Shown: positions 46,742 to 55,866, counted from the first letter of the stretch. The stretch: 64,000 nt of DNA from Rhizobium sp. NFR03 (GCF_900111275.1 NZ_FOGR01000002.1:372001-436000), one strand, 5' to 3'. The notes: generated by a model from the sequence alone, not told the origin. Program-made: numbers and translations.

Positions 46742-47893
46742 TTGCCCGATCTGGCCGCCGAATCCGTCGATATCGTCTCCAGGATCGATGCCGTACCGAA
46801 AGTTCTCGATGTCGTCTGCCGCGTGACCGGCATGGGCTTTGCCGCCGTAGCCCGCGTCACGGAAAGCCGGTGGATTGCCTGCGGCGTTCTCGACACGATC
46901 GACTTCGGCCTTTCCCCGGGCAAGGAACTCGCCGTCGAGACGACCATCTGCAACGAGATCCGCGGTCATCGCGAGGTGGTCATCATTGAAAATGTGGCCG
47001 AAGACCCGAATTTCTGCACGCATCACACGCCTGCCCAGTATGGTTTCCAGAGCTATATCTCAGCTCCGATCGTTCTCTCCGATGGTTCCTTCTTCGGCAC
47101 GCTCTGCGCCATCGATCCCGCGCCGAACAAGATCGATACGCCGGCTATCATCGAGATGTTCCGGCTGTTTGCCGAACTGATCGGCTTCCATGTCGATGCT
47201 CATCGCCAGATGGAGCAGGACCGCCACGCCAACGAGTTGCGCGAACAGTTCATCGCGGTTCTCGGCCATGATCTCCGCAATCCACTGGCTTCGATCGACG
47301 CGGGCACGCGCATGCTGGCCCGCACCGATCTCAGCGACAAGTCGAAGACGGTCGTGGATCTCATGCGCGCCAGCGTGGTGCGCATGTCGGGCCTCATCGA
47401 CAACGTGCTGGACTTTGCCCGCGGGCGACTGGGCGGCGGACTGGCCGTGGAGCAGGCCGAGCGCGTGCCGCTGCGGCCGGTTCTGGAGCATGTGGTCGCG
47501 GAACTGACCATCGCCAATCCCGGCCGGGCGATCGAGACGGATTTCAGCGATTGCCTCGTGCGGTGCGACGAGGGCCGTATGGGCCAGCTCGTTTCCAACC
47601 TCGTTGCAAACGCGCTGACGCATGGCAACGCCGATAGCCCGATCCGGGTGAAAACGGCAGAGGTCGGGCCGGAGTTCGTCGTCAGCGTCAGCAATTCAGG
47701 CAAGCCGATTCCGCAGGCCGTGCAGCGCGATCTGTTCAAGCCCTTCGTGCGGGCGACGGTCGAGCATGGACGCGAAGGCCTGGGCCTCGGGCTCTACATT
47801 GCCTCGGAGATCGTCAAGGCGCATGGCGGCAGGATCGAGGTCACGTCGAACGAAGCGGAAACCTGCTTTACCTGCCGGATTCCGCTTCGCTGA
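46742..47893 (+). CDS. Soluble GAF-domain sensor histidine kinase
   Basis: The 383-residue cytoplasmic kinase has an N-terminal GAF domain (residues ~15-150; VCRVTGMGFAAVARV, YISAPIVLSDGSFFGTLCAID), HisKA with H176 in LGHDLRNPLASI, and a HATPase end (NLVANALTHG, GREGLGLGLYIASEIV). It has no receiver and no cognate regulator gene next to it. The GAF domain would bind a small ligand or chromophore. The chosen TTG at 46742 matches the start of similar proteins but has a weak ribosome site. It converges on dapD (22-nt gap). Confidence 0.86.
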   Translation: MPDLAAESVDIVSRIDAVPKVLDVVCRVTGMGFAAVARVTESRWIACGVLDTIDFGLSPGKELAVETTICNEIRGHREVVIIENVAEDPNFCTHHTPAQYGFQSYISAPIVLSDGSFFGTLCAIDPAPNKIDTPAIIEMFRLFAELIGFHVDAHRQMEQDRHANELREQFIAVLGHDLRNPLASIDAGTRMLARTDLSDKSKTVVDLMRASVVRMSGLIDNVLDFARGRLGGGLAVEQAERVPLRPVLEHVVAELTIANPGRAIETDFSDCLVRCDEGRMGQLVSNLVANALTHGNADSPIRVKTAEVGPEFVVSVSNSGKPIPQAVQRDLFKPFVRATVEHGREGLGLGLYIASEIVKAHGGRIEVTSNEAETCFTCRIPLR

Positions 47894-47915
47894 ACAGCGT
47901 CTCCGATGTTTGCGC

Positions 47916-48773
47916 TCAGTCGCGCAGCAGCTCGTTGATCCCCGTCTTGGAGCGGGTCTTCTCATCCACGCGCTTCACGATCACGGCGCAGTACAGTGCC
48001 GGCGCCGGCTGGCCGTTGCCCATGACCTTGTCGGATGCCAGCGCGCCAGCGACCACGACAGAGTAGGGCGGCACTTCGCCATAAGTGATCTCGCCGGTGG
48101 CGCGATCGACGATCCGGGTGGACTTGCCGATGAAGACGCCCATGCCGAGCACCGAGCCTTCCCGGATGATGCAGCCTTCCACGACTTCGGAACGCGCGCC
48201 GATGAAGCAGTTGTCCTCGATGATCGTCGGGCCGGCCTGCATCGGCTCCAGCACGCCGCCGATGCCGACGCCGCCGGACAGGTGCACATGGGCACCGATC
48301 TGGGCGCAGGAGCCGACGGTGGCCCAGGTATCGACCATCGTGCCCTCGCCGACATAGGCGCCGAGGTTGACGAAGGACGGCATCAGGATGGCGTTCGGCG
48401 CGATATAGGCCGAGCGGCGCACGACGCAGTTCGGCACGGCGCGGAAGCCGGCGTTCTCGAACTCGTTCGCGCTCCAGCCGTCGAACTTGGAAGGCACCTT
48501 GTCCCACCAGGTCGAGCCACCCGGGCCACCCTTGACGATTTCCATCGGGTTGAGCCGGAAGGAGAGAAGAACCGCCTTCTTCAGCCACTGGTTGACGGTC
48601 CAGTTGCCGTCGGATGCGCGCTCCGCGACGCGAACCTTGCCGCTATCCAGAAGATTGAGCGCCGTTTCCACGGCGTCGCGCACCTCGCCTTTCGTGCCCG
48701 TCGTCACCGCGTCGCGGTTGTCGAAGGTGGTCTCGATCGTGGAAGCGAGAAAGGCAAGATCGTGGGAGGTCAT
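47916..48773 (-). CDS. dapD: Tetrahydrodipicolinate N-succinyltransferase
   Basis: The 285-residue trimeric enzyme has left-handed beta-helix hexapeptide repeats (residues ~110-250, such as [15 protein letters not shown] and [16 protein letters not shown]) and the conserved [20 protein letters not shown] segment. It succinylates tetrahydrodipicolinate for lysine and diaminopimelate. The ATG at 48773 ([11 protein letters not shown]) is preferred; the frame runs to 48866 without support. dapE lies 4 kb away on the same strand. Confidence 0.95.
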   Translation of the reverse strand: MTSHDLAFLASTIETTFDNRDAVTTGTKGEVRDAVETALNLLDSGKVRVAERASDGNWTVNQWLKKAVLLSFRLNPMEIVKGGPGGSTWWDKVPSKFDGWSANEFENAGFRAVPNCVVRRSAYIAPNAILMPSFVNLGAYVGEGTMVDTWATVGSCAQIGAHVHLSGGVGIGGVLEPMQAGPTIIEDNCFIGARSEVVEGCIIREGSVLGMGVFIGKSTRIVDRATGEITYGEVPPYSVVVAGALASDKVMGNGQPAPALYCAVIVKRVDEKTRSKTGINELLRD

Positions 48774-48939
48774 CGCAAATCCTAAAAGTCCGGGCTGTTT
48801 CCAACGCTGTAGAGCATGATGCCCGAGATTTGAAGCGTTTTTCGGTTGCGGCGCACCGGGAGGCACGGTCTATGTCTCGGGATCGTAAGTGATGAGATTC
48901 GCCGGCCGTTGCCGCGGCAGGCGCTGGAGACGAGACCCG

Positions 48940-49839
48940 ATGACACGGATGAAGAAGCGAAATTTGCGGCGCAAGGACGGGGTGTGGGATCCGCTTGCAG
49001 ACAGCGCGCAGGCACGAACCCGTGCCGCCAGTGTCGAAAAGACGCCGCAATCGCTCTCGCCGTCCTATCGTCTCGCTTATGCCGACGCGGATTTCCTCTG
49101 CCGCGAGGAGTTGCGGCCGATCCGCCTTCAGCTTGAATTGCTGAAGACCGAGATGGCATTGTCCGAACGCGGCATCACCTCCACCGTCGTCATGTTCGGC
49201 GGCGCCCGCATTCCCGAGCCGGGCAAGGACGCGTGGGCTGCGAAAAACGAGACGCAGCGCAAAAACCTGACCGCGGCCTCGGTCTACTACGACGAAGCCC
49301 GCAAGTTCGCGCGGCTCTGCTCGGAGCATTCGGCACAGTCCGACTACAAGGAATTCGTCGTCGTCACGGGCGGGGGGCCGGGTGTCATGGAGGCGGGCAA
49401 CCGAGGAGCGGCCGATGTCGGCGCGCCGTCCATCGGGCTCAACATCGTGCTGCCGCACGAGCAGGCGCCGAACCCCTACGTCACGCCGGACCTCAGCTTC
49501 AACTTTCACTATTTCGCGATCCGCAAGATGCACTTCCTCGTGCGTGCCAAGGCCGTTACGGTGTTTCCGGGCGGTTTCGGCACGCTGGACGAACTGTTCG
49601 AAACGATGACGCTGATGCAGACCGGGCGCATGGCGCTGGTGCCGCTCATCCTGTTCGGGGAGGCATTCTGGCGTTCGATCCTGGATTTCGATGCACTCGC
49701 CGCCTTCGGCACCATCGCGCCTGATGATGTCGATCTGATCCAGTTTGTCGATACCGCCGACGAGGCCTGGGACATCATCGCCCGCTTCTACGGCAGCGTC
49801 GATCCCGCATCCCTGCCGCTGGCATCCGGCGAGCGATAA
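48940..49839 (+). CDS. LOG-family (TIGR00730-like) protein, Rossmann fold
   Basis: The 299-residue product has a Rossmann-type LOG domain: VVMFGGARIPEPG, VVTGGGPGVMEAGNRGA, and the diagnostic PGGFGTLDELFE, which binds phosphate/nucleotide. Homologues act as cytokinin-activating phosphoribohydrolases in plants and some bacteria, or as general nucleotide 5'-monophosphate hydrolases. The long N-terminal helical extension (~90 residues) is typical of the type II class. The ATG at 48940 follows GGAGACGAGACCCG. Confidence 0.87.
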   Translation: MTRMKKRNLRRKDGVWDPLADSAQARTRAASVEKTPQSLSPSYRLAYADADFLCREELRPIRLQLELLKTEMALSERGITSTVVMFGGARIPEPGKDAWAAKNETQRKNLTAASVYYDEARKFARLCSEHSAQSDYKEFVVVTGGGPGVMEAGNRGAADVGAPSIGLNIVLPHEQAPNPYVTPDLSFNFHYFAIRKMHFLVRAKAVTVFPGGFGTLDELFETMTLMQTGRMALVPLILFGEAFWRSILDFDALAAFGTIAPDDVDLIQFVDTADEAWDIIARFYGSVDPASLPLASGER

Positions 49840-49865
49840 GGTACTTCGTCGCGCCAAGCGAAGAG

Positions 49866-49890
49866 GCAACAAGTTGGTCCGGCCCGCGTT
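49866..49890 (+). promoter_or_regulatory. EcfG-like promoter candidate before the general-stress gene
   Basis: GCAAC (49866-49870), 16 bases, and CGTT (49887-49890) match the EcfG consensus GGAAC-N16/17-CGTT except for one base. It ends 30 nt upstream of the start codon of a general-stress protein gene. Confidence 0.45.
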
Positions 49891-49920
49891 CTCCTCGGTC
49901 ACGAAGAGGAGCCTCAGGCC

Positions 49921-50337
49921 ATGACCAACAAGAACCTTTCCGAACTCGCCGAAAAGATGCGCGACATCGATATCTGCATGCTCTCCACCCATACCGATGG
50001 TGGCGCGATCGCCGGCCGGCCGATGAGCAACAACCGCGACGTCGAGTACGACGGCACGTCCTATTATTTCACGCTGGAAGACACGCGTACGGTGGATGAC
50101 ATCAAGGCAGACCCCAAGGTCGCGTTGGCCTTTCAGGGCGCCAAGGCCTTCCTGGTAGCCGTCGAAGGCAAGGCGGACCTCGTTCGTGACAAGGACGCCT
50201 TCAAGGAACACTGGTCCGCGGATATCGACAAGTGGTTCGCCGACGGCATCGACACCGAAGGCCTCGTGCTCATCAAGGTCGTGGCGGAGCGCGCCCACTA
50301 CTGGGACGGCGAGGACGAAGGCGAGGTCACCCTGTAA
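49921..50337 (+). CDS. Pyridoxamine-phosphate-oxidase-like general stress protein
   Basis: The 138-residue split-barrel flavin-type protein includes DICMLSTHTDGGAIAGRPMSNN (the FMN phosphate region), TDTRTVDDIKADPKVALAF-type segment and HWSADIDKWFADGI, as in general stress protein 26 and Xanthomonas FMN-binding GSPs. It probably binds flavin or F420-like cofactors; the substrate is unknown. The ribosome site is AAGAGGAGCCTC. A bidirectional terminator follows. Confidence 0.88.
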   Translation: MTNKNLSELAEKMRDIDICMLSTHTDGGAIAGRPMSNNRDVEYDGTSYYFTLEDTRTVDDIKADPKVALAFQGAKAFLVAVEGKADLVRDKDAFKEHWSADIDKWFADGIDTEGLVLIKVVAERAHYWDGEDEGEVTL

Positions 50338-50367
50338 CCCTCGGGACGCAAGACCTGTCAAAACGAA

Positions 50368-50391
50368 AAATGCCCCGTTTCCGGGGCATTT
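50368..50391. terminator. Bidirectional terminator
   Basis: AAATGCCCCG (50368-50377) pairs perfectly with CGGGGCATTT (50382-50391) around a TTTC loop, with A-rich and T-rich flanks. It serves the stress gene and the convergent EF-hand gene. Confidence 0.88.
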
Positions 50392-50423
50392 CTGTGTGAA
50401 CGGCTGGGGATTTATACCTTTGC

Positions 50424-50942
50424 CTAGATCTTCCGGGTAAGGTCGGCCGCGTCGATGAAGCCATCACCGTTCGCGTCCCGCTTCTGGAAGCGCTCACCTG
50501 CCGCCGACGTAACCTCCGCCAAGGAGAGCGAGCCGTTCTTGTCGGTGTCGGCACGCTTGAACATGCGGGGACCCATGGCCGGGATCATGGTCGGGCGGAG
50601 TTCCTGAAGCTTGGCGCGCGCTTCCTGACGCTCAGGACCCTTGTCAGATTTGCGCATCTCGGCACGCGCCGCCTTGAAAGCCTCGCGCTTGGCCTTGACT
50701 TCGTCCTGCGTTACCTGCCCGTTCTTGTCCGCATCGAAGGCTGCGAAGGCACGCGATGCCGCGGCTTCGGCTTCGCTGCGTGAAACCTTGCCGTCCTTGT
50801 CCGTATCCAGCTGCTTGATCGTCCACTCGGCGCGCTGCTCGCGCGTCGGGCCGTTATGCTTGGCGGCAAATGAGGGCGTTGCCAGGGTCGAGGCGGCGAT
50901 GGCGATGGCGGAAAAGCCGAGGATGAGGGTCTTGCTTGTCAT
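50424..50942 (-). CDS. Secreted four-EF-hand calcium-binding protein
   Basis: The 172-residue protein has a Sec signal peptide (residues 1-27, ending PSFAA) and four EF-hand loops at 46-57 (DTDKDGKVSRSE), 70-81 (DADKNGQVTQDE), 132-143 (DTDKNGSLSLAE) and 156-167 (DANGDGFIDAAD). The first three end in Glu and the last in Asp. A basic helical linker of ~50 residues separates the pairs. It is presumably periplasmic; function unknown. The ATG at 50942 follows AAGGACGACCC. Confidence 0.9.
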   Translation of the reverse strand: MTSKTLILGFSAIAIAASTLATPSFAAKHNGPTREQRAEWTIKQLDTDKDGKVSRSEAEAAASRAFAAFDADKNGQVTQDEVKAKREAFKAARAEMRKSDKGPERQEARAKLQELRPTMIPAMGPRMFKRADTDKNGSLSLAEVTSAAGERFQKRDANGDGFIDAADLTRKI

Positions 50943-51148
50943 GGGTCGTCCTTGTCTGGGCGCATGCGCCATCGTCCTGAAAGGCAGGATGTGGCTGCAT
51001 GCCGTGCTTGGGGGATGCGGTGCCGCTTTATACCAGGGCTGACCGCAGCGTGTTCGTCCCTGAGATCAAGGATAGAGGAGACGCCGGCAGGCACCAGTTA
51101 AACTTCGGTAATGATGGCCGGGCCTCAGCCTCGAACGCAGGTTCGGTC

Positions 51149-51862
51149 TCAGGCCGACGGCACAAGACGCCGCAGAAAGCCGGCAAGATCTTCCGTCACG
51201 AAATCGATATCTGCGTTCCCGTCCTCGCTCTGCTCCCAGGCCTCTACAAACGTATCTTCGAGGTTCTGCGGCACCAGCAGAACGGTCTTCATGCCCAGCG
51301 CCTTGGGCACCGTCAGATTGCGCGGCAGGTCCTCGAACATGGCGGCATGGCGGGTATCGACGCGGTTGAGGCTCATGAACTTGTCATAGGTCGCGCCCGC
51401 CGGCTTCGGCACGTAGTCGGCCGCAACGATGTCGAAAATGTCATCGAAGTGATCGAGAATGCCAAGCGCCCGTGCTGCCATCTGCGCATGGATGACGGTG
51501 CCGTTCGTGAAGATGAACTTGCGCCCCGGCAGCGCCTTGATCGCGTCACCCAGCTCCGGATCCGGCGGAATGACATTGTAGTCGATGGCATGCGCCTTCT
51601 GCAGGAAATCGTTCGGATCGATGCCGTGATGAACCATCAGGCCTTTCAATGTCGTGCCGTGGTCACGGTAATACTGCTTCTGCAGCAGCTTGGCATCGGC
51701 AGGCTCCATCTGCAGCAGCTCGGCCACGAAGGCCGTCATGTTACGGTCGATCTGGGAGAACAGGTTGACGCGGTGCGGATAGAGCGTGTTGTCCATGTCG
51801 AACACCCACTCTGTGACATGGGCGAAATCGTCGATGGTCGGAAGTCTGTCGATAGATGTCAT
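51149..51862 (-). CDS. HAD-family pyrimidine 5'-nucleotidase-like phosphatase
   Basis: The 237-residue phosphatase has HAD motif I as VFDMDNTLYP (nucleophile and acid Asp), motif II as FTNGT, and the later Lys/Asp region KPAGATYDKF and FEDLPRNL. It is of the SDT1/YjjG class that dephosphorylates pyrimidine nucleotides. It is divergent from the histidine-phosphatase gene at 51968. No partner pathway is evident from neighbours. Confidence 0.88.
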   Translation of the reverse strand: MTSIDRLPTIDDFAHVTEWVFDMDNTLYPHRVNLFSQIDRNMTAFVAELLQMEPADAKLLQKQYYRDHGTTLKGLMVHHGIDPNDFLQKAHAIDYNVIPPDPELGDAIKALPGRKFIFTNGTVIHAQMAARALGILDHFDDIFDIVAADYVPKPAGATYDKFMSLNRVDTRHAAMFEDLPRNLTVPKALGMKTVLLVPQNLEDTFVEAWEQSEDGNADIDFVTEDLAGFLRRLVPSA

Positions 51863-51967
51863 GAGGGCCTGTTCCGGGAATGCGACGTCGGGCGCCAGAG
51901 AAGAGCAGCGGAGAAAGATGCTACGTAAGCTGACAAACTATAAGTGTGCTGCGATAAGGGAACAGCC

Positions 51968-52600
51968 ATGAGAACCATATTCGTCGTTACGCATCCAGAA
52001 TCCGCGCACCATGTCGAAAAACGCGTCGGAGGATGGTTCGATACCGGTTTGACGAAACGGGGGCAGGCGCAGGCTGGCGCCATCGCGCAAGCGCTCCTCG
52101 CGCGGATCGGCAACCGGCCTGTCGAGATCTTCAGTTCCGATTTGCTGCGCGCCTCCGAAACGGCCGACACGATCGCCGATCTGTTCCGAACCGGAATCAC
52201 GGTCAACCGCGACCTCAGGGAAATGAGCTACGGCGCCGCCGAAGGGCGGCCGCAGGAATGGCTCGACCTTCGGCATGAAGCCATTCCGGAAGATGACCGC
52301 CTCGACTATCGCAACAGTCTGACGGGCGGCGAGAGCCGGCGAGAGCTGGCAACCCGCATCTATGGCGCGATGGATGCGATCATGGCCCGTCCCGGCGATT
52401 GCCAGATCGTCGTGACCCACGGCTTTGCCTTGACCTTCGTCGTGGCGAAGTGGATCGGCATGCCGATCCACTCGGCCGGCTGGGTCGCTTTCAAGGTCGC
52501 GTCGGGCAGCATCACCCATCTCGAACAGGACGATCTGTGGCAGAGCCGGGCGGTCGTGTCGCTCGGCGATATCGACCACCTCGACAAGGTTGCGGACTGA
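51968..52600 (+). CDS. Histidine phosphatase superfamily protein with altered RHG motif
   Basis: The 210-residue protein has the fold of phosphoglycerate mutase-like phosphatases. Phospho-acceptor His9 is kept in VVTHPES, but the usual RHG is THP. Later conserved parts are GGWFDTGLTKRGQAQA, IFSSDLLRASETADTIA, REMSYGAAEG and the second His in VVTHGFALTFVV. It may hydrolyse a different phosphoester. The ATG at 51968 (MRTIFVVTHP) is the natural start. It converges on argB with a 4-nt gap. Confidence 0.88.
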   Translation: MRTIFVVTHPESAHHVEKRVGGWFDTGLTKRGQAQAGAIAQALLARIGNRPVEIFSSDLLRASETADTIADLFRTGITVNRDLREMSYGAAEGRPQEWLDLRHEAIPEDDRLDYRNSLTGGESRRELATRIYGAMDAIMARPGDCQIVVTHGFALTFVVAKWIGMPIHSAGWVAFKVASGSITHLEQDDLWQSRAVVSLGDIDHLDKVAD

Positions 52601-52604
52601 CCGC

Positions 52605-53492
52605 TCAGGGAACGATCAGGGTTCCCGCGCCATGCTCGGTGAAGATCTCGAGCAGCACCGAATGCGCCGTCTTGCCGTTGAGAATGACGACGCCCTGAAC
52701 ACCGGCCTTGATGGCCTCGATGCAGGTCTCGACCTTGGGGATCATGCCGCCGGAAATCGTGCCGTCTGCGATCAGCGCCAGAGCCTCCGCTACGGAGAGC
52801 TCCTTGATCAGCTCCTTGTTCTTGTCGAGCACGCCGGGAACGTCCGTAAGAAACAGGAGGCGTGTCGCATTGAGCGCGCCCGCGATGGCGCCAGCGAAGG
52901 TATCGGCATTGATGTTGTAGGTCGCGCCGTCGCGGCCGGGAGCGACCGGGGCGATGACGGGAATCATTTCCGACTTCGCCAGGAGATCGAGAAGTGTCCG
53001 ATCCACCTCGATCACCTCACCGACGAAGCCGAGATCGAGCACGCGCTCGATATTGCTGTCGGGATCGATAACTGTCTTGCGGGCCTTTTCGGCAAAGACC
53101 ATGTTGCCGTCCTTGCCGCAAAGGCCGATCGCCCATTCGCCGGTCTGGTTGATGAGCGCCACGATCTCCTTGTTGATCGAGCCGGCCAGAACCATCTCGA
53201 CGATCTCGACGGTCTTCGCGTCGGTGACGCGCAGGCCACCCTCGAACTTCGATTCGATGCCCATCTTGGTCAGCATCGCGCCGATCTGCGGGCCGCCGCC
53301 GTGCACGACGATCGGGTTGACGCCGGACTGCTTGAGGAGCGCGATATCGGCGGCGAAAGCCTTGCCGAGTTCCGGATCCCCCATGGCATGTCCGCCATAT
53401 TTCACGACGATCGTCTTGTTCTCGTAACGCTGCATATAGGGCAGGGCCTGCGCGAGAAGACGGGCCTGAATTTCGCTTTCGGATGGGGACAT
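52605..53492 (-). CDS. argB: Acetylglutamate kinase
   Basis: The 295-residue amino-acid kinase has [11 protein letters not shown] (first nucleotide loop), [27 protein letters not shown] and [14 protein letters not shown]. It phosphorylates N-acetylglutamate in arginine synthesis; the length and N-terminal helix fit the arginine-inhibited, PII-controlled class, linking it to GlnD-regulated PII. It belongs in rhizobia to the rpmH-rnpA-yidC-engB-argB string, which is interrupted here by the anti-sigma and msrB genes on the other strand. Confidence 0.96.
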   Translation of the reverse strand: MSPSESEIQARLLAQALPYMQRYENKTIVVKYGGHAMGDPELGKAFAADIALLKQSGVNPIVVHGGGPQIGAMLTKMGIESKFEGGLRVTDAKTVEIVEMVLAGSINKEIVALINQTGEWAIGLCGKDGNMVFAEKARKTVIDPDSNIERVLDLGFVGEVIEVDRTLLDLLAKSEMIPVIAPVAPGRDGATYNINADTFAGAIAGALNATRLLFLTDVPGVLDKNKELIKELSVAEALALIADGTISGGMIPKVETCIEAIKAGVQGVVILNGKTAHSVLLEIFTEHGAGTLIVP

Positions 53493-53729
53493 GTCGGAAA
53501 CCTTCGGAATCGATGCGGATGCTGTTTAGCGCAAGTTTTTTCTCGGGGGAATGATCGGAAGGTAATATAACGGCATGATGACAGCTGGAAATGGCTGCAC
53601 GTCACGGCATGTTCGGGCAAACATGAACCCTGCGGCGTAAAACCCATGGAAAATACGCCGAACCATGCGTATGATCCGATCCATCATCCGCTTGGCATGG
53701 CCGCGGTTCTAGGCGAGCACATTGACATC

Positions 53730-54470
53730 ATGACGACAGAAAACGCGAAGAGTGGCGATTCCCGCCTCGATCAGGTCATTGCCGGAGAATACGTCCTCGG
53801 CGTTCTCTCTCCGGAAGACCGGCAGAAGGTCGAGGCGCGCATGACGCTCGACCGGAACTTCGCAGCCATGGTGGACCATTGGCGGAGCAACATGCTGACG
53901 GTCGACCAGACGCCGCGGCCGACCCGCCGCGCGCCGCGCCGCCCGTCTCCCTTCGCCGAACCGATGGCCGTACGGGCCCGCCCTCAGGGTGAACGCGTGC
54001 CGGTCTTCAACGTTGCCATCTGGAACTCGGCTGCCTTCTGGCGCGGCGTCGCCTGCATCGCGATTGTCGGCCTCGTGGCAACCGGCGTTTCCCAGTCCGG
54101 CCTCTTCGCTCCTTCACCGACCCGTGGTCCGACGACCAGCCTCAGCCTTGCGGGGTCCGATCTGGCGCTGACGGCCCGTTACGACGCCGACAGCGGCCGC
54201 CTTCGGCTTGCACCGGTCGCAGCCGCCGCCAGTGCTCCCGGTGTGGCGGATGCAAAGTCTCTCGAAGTCTGGCTCACGCCGGAGGGTGCGGCACCCGTCT
54301 CGCTTGGCGTGGTCAATACGAACAGCCATGGCGAGATCGTCGTGCCCAAGGCGGTACGGACACGCCTGCGCGACGGTGCCACTGTCACGCTCAGCCTGGA
54401 GCCGGCAGGCGGTTCGCCAACGGGCGCTCCGACCGGCAAGATCCTCAGCAGCGGTATTGTCGGTCGCTAA
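53730..54470 (+). CDS. RskA-like anti-sigma factor, no adjacent sigma gene
   Basis: The ~246-residue protein has an N-terminal cytoplasmic segment typical of anti-sigma factors (RLDQVIAGEYVLGVLSPEDR, FAAMVDHWRSNM), a Pro/Arg-rich linker, one membrane helix (about 106-124) and a periplasmic RskA C-terminal domain (KSLEVWLTPEGAAPVSLGVV). These proteins hold an ECF sigma factor at the membrane. No ECF gene is present in the window. The start could also be ATG at 53646. The zinc-binding HxxxCxxC of ZAS anti-sigmas is absent. Confidence 0.78.
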   Translation: MTTENAKSGDSRLDQVIAGEYVLGVLSPEDRQKVEARMTLDRNFAAMVDHWRSNMLTVDQTPRPTRRAPRRPSPFAEPMAVRARPQGERVPVFNVAIWNSAAFWRGVACIAIVGLVATGVSQSGLFAPSPTRGPTTSLSLAGSDLALTARYDADSGRLRLAPVAAAASAPGVADAKSLEVWLTPEGAAPVSLGVVNTNSHGEIVVPKAVRTRLRDGATVTLSLEPAGGSPTGAPTGKILSSGIVGR

Positions 54471-54590
54471 GGAAAAGGGTGCAGGCATCTGACGATGCTC
54501 ACGCGGGTTTGATCGGCAGGCTGCTATCTGGACGGTTCAGACAGGCGTAGAACGACCGCGCAGGCTTCACATCGCCTGCAAGGAGGTCCC

Positions 54591-55085
54591 ATGCTCAGCC
54601 GCCGCTTCTTTCTCCTGACCGGCACGGCCGGCCTTGCCGCTTTTGCCTTGAAGAACGAGATCGCTCCCTTCGCCGCGGCAGAAACCTTTGCTGTGACGAA
54701 GACGGATGCCGAATGGAAGGCGATGCTCGGCGACGAGCAATACCGGATCCTGCGGCACGAAGACACGGAGCGTCCGTTTACGAGCGCGCTCAACGAGGAG
54801 AAGCGCAAGGGCACGTTCCAGTGCGCCGGTTGCGCCCTTCCGGTCTATTCCTCCGAGACGAAATTCGACAGCGGCACGGGCTGGCCGAGCTTCTGGCAGG
54901 CACTGCCCGATGCTGTGGGAACACGCACCGACACCTCGTTTCTGATGGTGCGGACCGAATGTCATTGCAGTCGTTGTGGTGGCCATCTCGGGCACATCTT
55001 CGACGATGGCCCGAAGCCGACCGGAAAGCGCCATTGCATCAATGGCCTGTCGATGACCTTCGTGCCGGGGGCGGCACCAGCCTGA
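54591..55085 (+). CDS. msrB: Exported peptide-methionine (R)-S-oxide reductase, Tat signal
   Basis: The 164-residue protein begins MLSRRFFLLTGTAGLAAFAL, a twin-arginine signal peptide, then an MsrB domain: FQCAGCALPVYSSETKFDSGTGWPSF split by the zinc CxxC (C78, C81), second zinc CxxC at C126/C129 (CSRCGGHLGH), and catalytic Cys149 in HCINGLSM. It repairs oxidised methionine in the periplasm. Export by Tat fits a folded zinc protein. It lies 120 nt after the anti-sigma gene on the same strand, which may form a regulated unit. Confidence 0.93.
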   Translation: MLSRRFFLLTGTAGLAAFALKNEIAPFAAAETFAVTKTDAEWKAMLGDEQYRILRHEDTERPFTSALNEEKRKGTFQCAGCALPVYSSETKFDSGTGWPSFWQALPDAVGTRTDTSFLMVRTECHCSRCGGHLGHIFDDGPKPTGKRHCINGLSMTFVPGAAPA

Positions 55086-55145
55086 TAACCTTCATTGCGG
55101 GCGAGACGCGGCAGGCCGGCCGCGCCGCAGGATTGTCAGATCATG

Positions 55146-55799
55146 TCAGTCCCGGATCGCGGTGAGGATTGCCGCGCGCAATTCGTCAAGGCCATCGCCC
55201 TTTTCGGATGAGGTCGCAACGATTTCCGGGAAGGCCGCAGGGCGCTTGCGAATCTTCTCCAGCGTCTCCGCCATCAGATGCGGAACGGCACCCGCCTTGA
55301 TCTTGTCCGTCTTCGTCAGGACCACCTGATAGGATACGGCGGCCTTGTCGAGCAGCGACAGGACGTCATCGTCGTTCTTCTTGATGCCGTGGCGGCTGTC
55401 GATCAGAACATAGACCCGCTTCAGCGTGGCGCGGCCGCGCAGATAGTCGAACACCAGCTTCGTCCAGGCATCCACATGCGCTTTCGGCGCCTGTGCATAG
55501 CCATAGCCCGGCATGTCGATCAGCGCCATCGGCGGCAGATCGCCGTCAGCACCCGAATATCCGTCCGGCACGAAATAGTTGAGCTCCTGCGTCCGTCCGG
55601 GCGTATTGGAGGTGCGCGCGAGACCCTTCTGCCCCACAAGCGCGTTGATCAGCGAGGACTTGCCGACATTCGAGCGCCCGGCAAAGGCGATCTCCGTCGG
55701 CCCTTCGGGCGGCAGGAACTCCATGGAGGGAACGCCGCGAATGAAGATCCAGGGATTGCCGAACATCGGCTTTTCGTCGTTCAGGGCAGTGTCGGTCAT
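55146..55799 (-). CDS. engB: EngB/YihA ribosome-assembly GTPase
   Basis: The 217-residue GTPase has G1 [15 protein letters not shown]2 [15 protein letters not shown]3 DMPGYGYA and G4 LTKTDK, all present. It takes part in 50S subunit assembly and is often essential. The ATG at 55799 ([10 protein letters not shown]) has GAGGGACCTGCC upstream; the frame continues into a terminator and is not coding there. It lies between argB and yidC, in the usual order. Confidence 0.95.
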   Translation of the reverse strand: MTDTALNDEKPMFGNPWIFIRGVPSMEFLPPEGPTEIAFAGRSNVGKSSLINALVGQKGLARTSNTPGRTQELNYFVPDGYSGADGDLPPMALIDMPGYGYAQAPKAHVDAWTKLVFDYLRGRATLKRVYVLIDSRHGIKKNDDDVLSLLDKAAVSYQVVLTKTDKIKAGAVPHLMAETLEKIRKRPAAFPEIVATSSEKGDGLDELRAAILTAIRD

Positions 55800-55820
55800 C
55801 GGCAGGTCCCTCGGGGGCTG

Positions 55821-55851
55821 AAAAAGAAAACCCCGGGCTTGCGGCCCGGGG
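55821..55851 (-). terminator. Terminator after yidC, before engB
   Basis: CCCCGGGC and GCCCGGGG form an 8-bp GC stem with a five-base loop (55831-55851). On the minus strand it is followed by TTTTCTTTTT (55830-55821). It lies only 16 nt after the yidC stop and about 20 nt before the engB start. Confidence 0.85.
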
Positions 55852-55866
55852 CGGGAAGGTCGGTCG

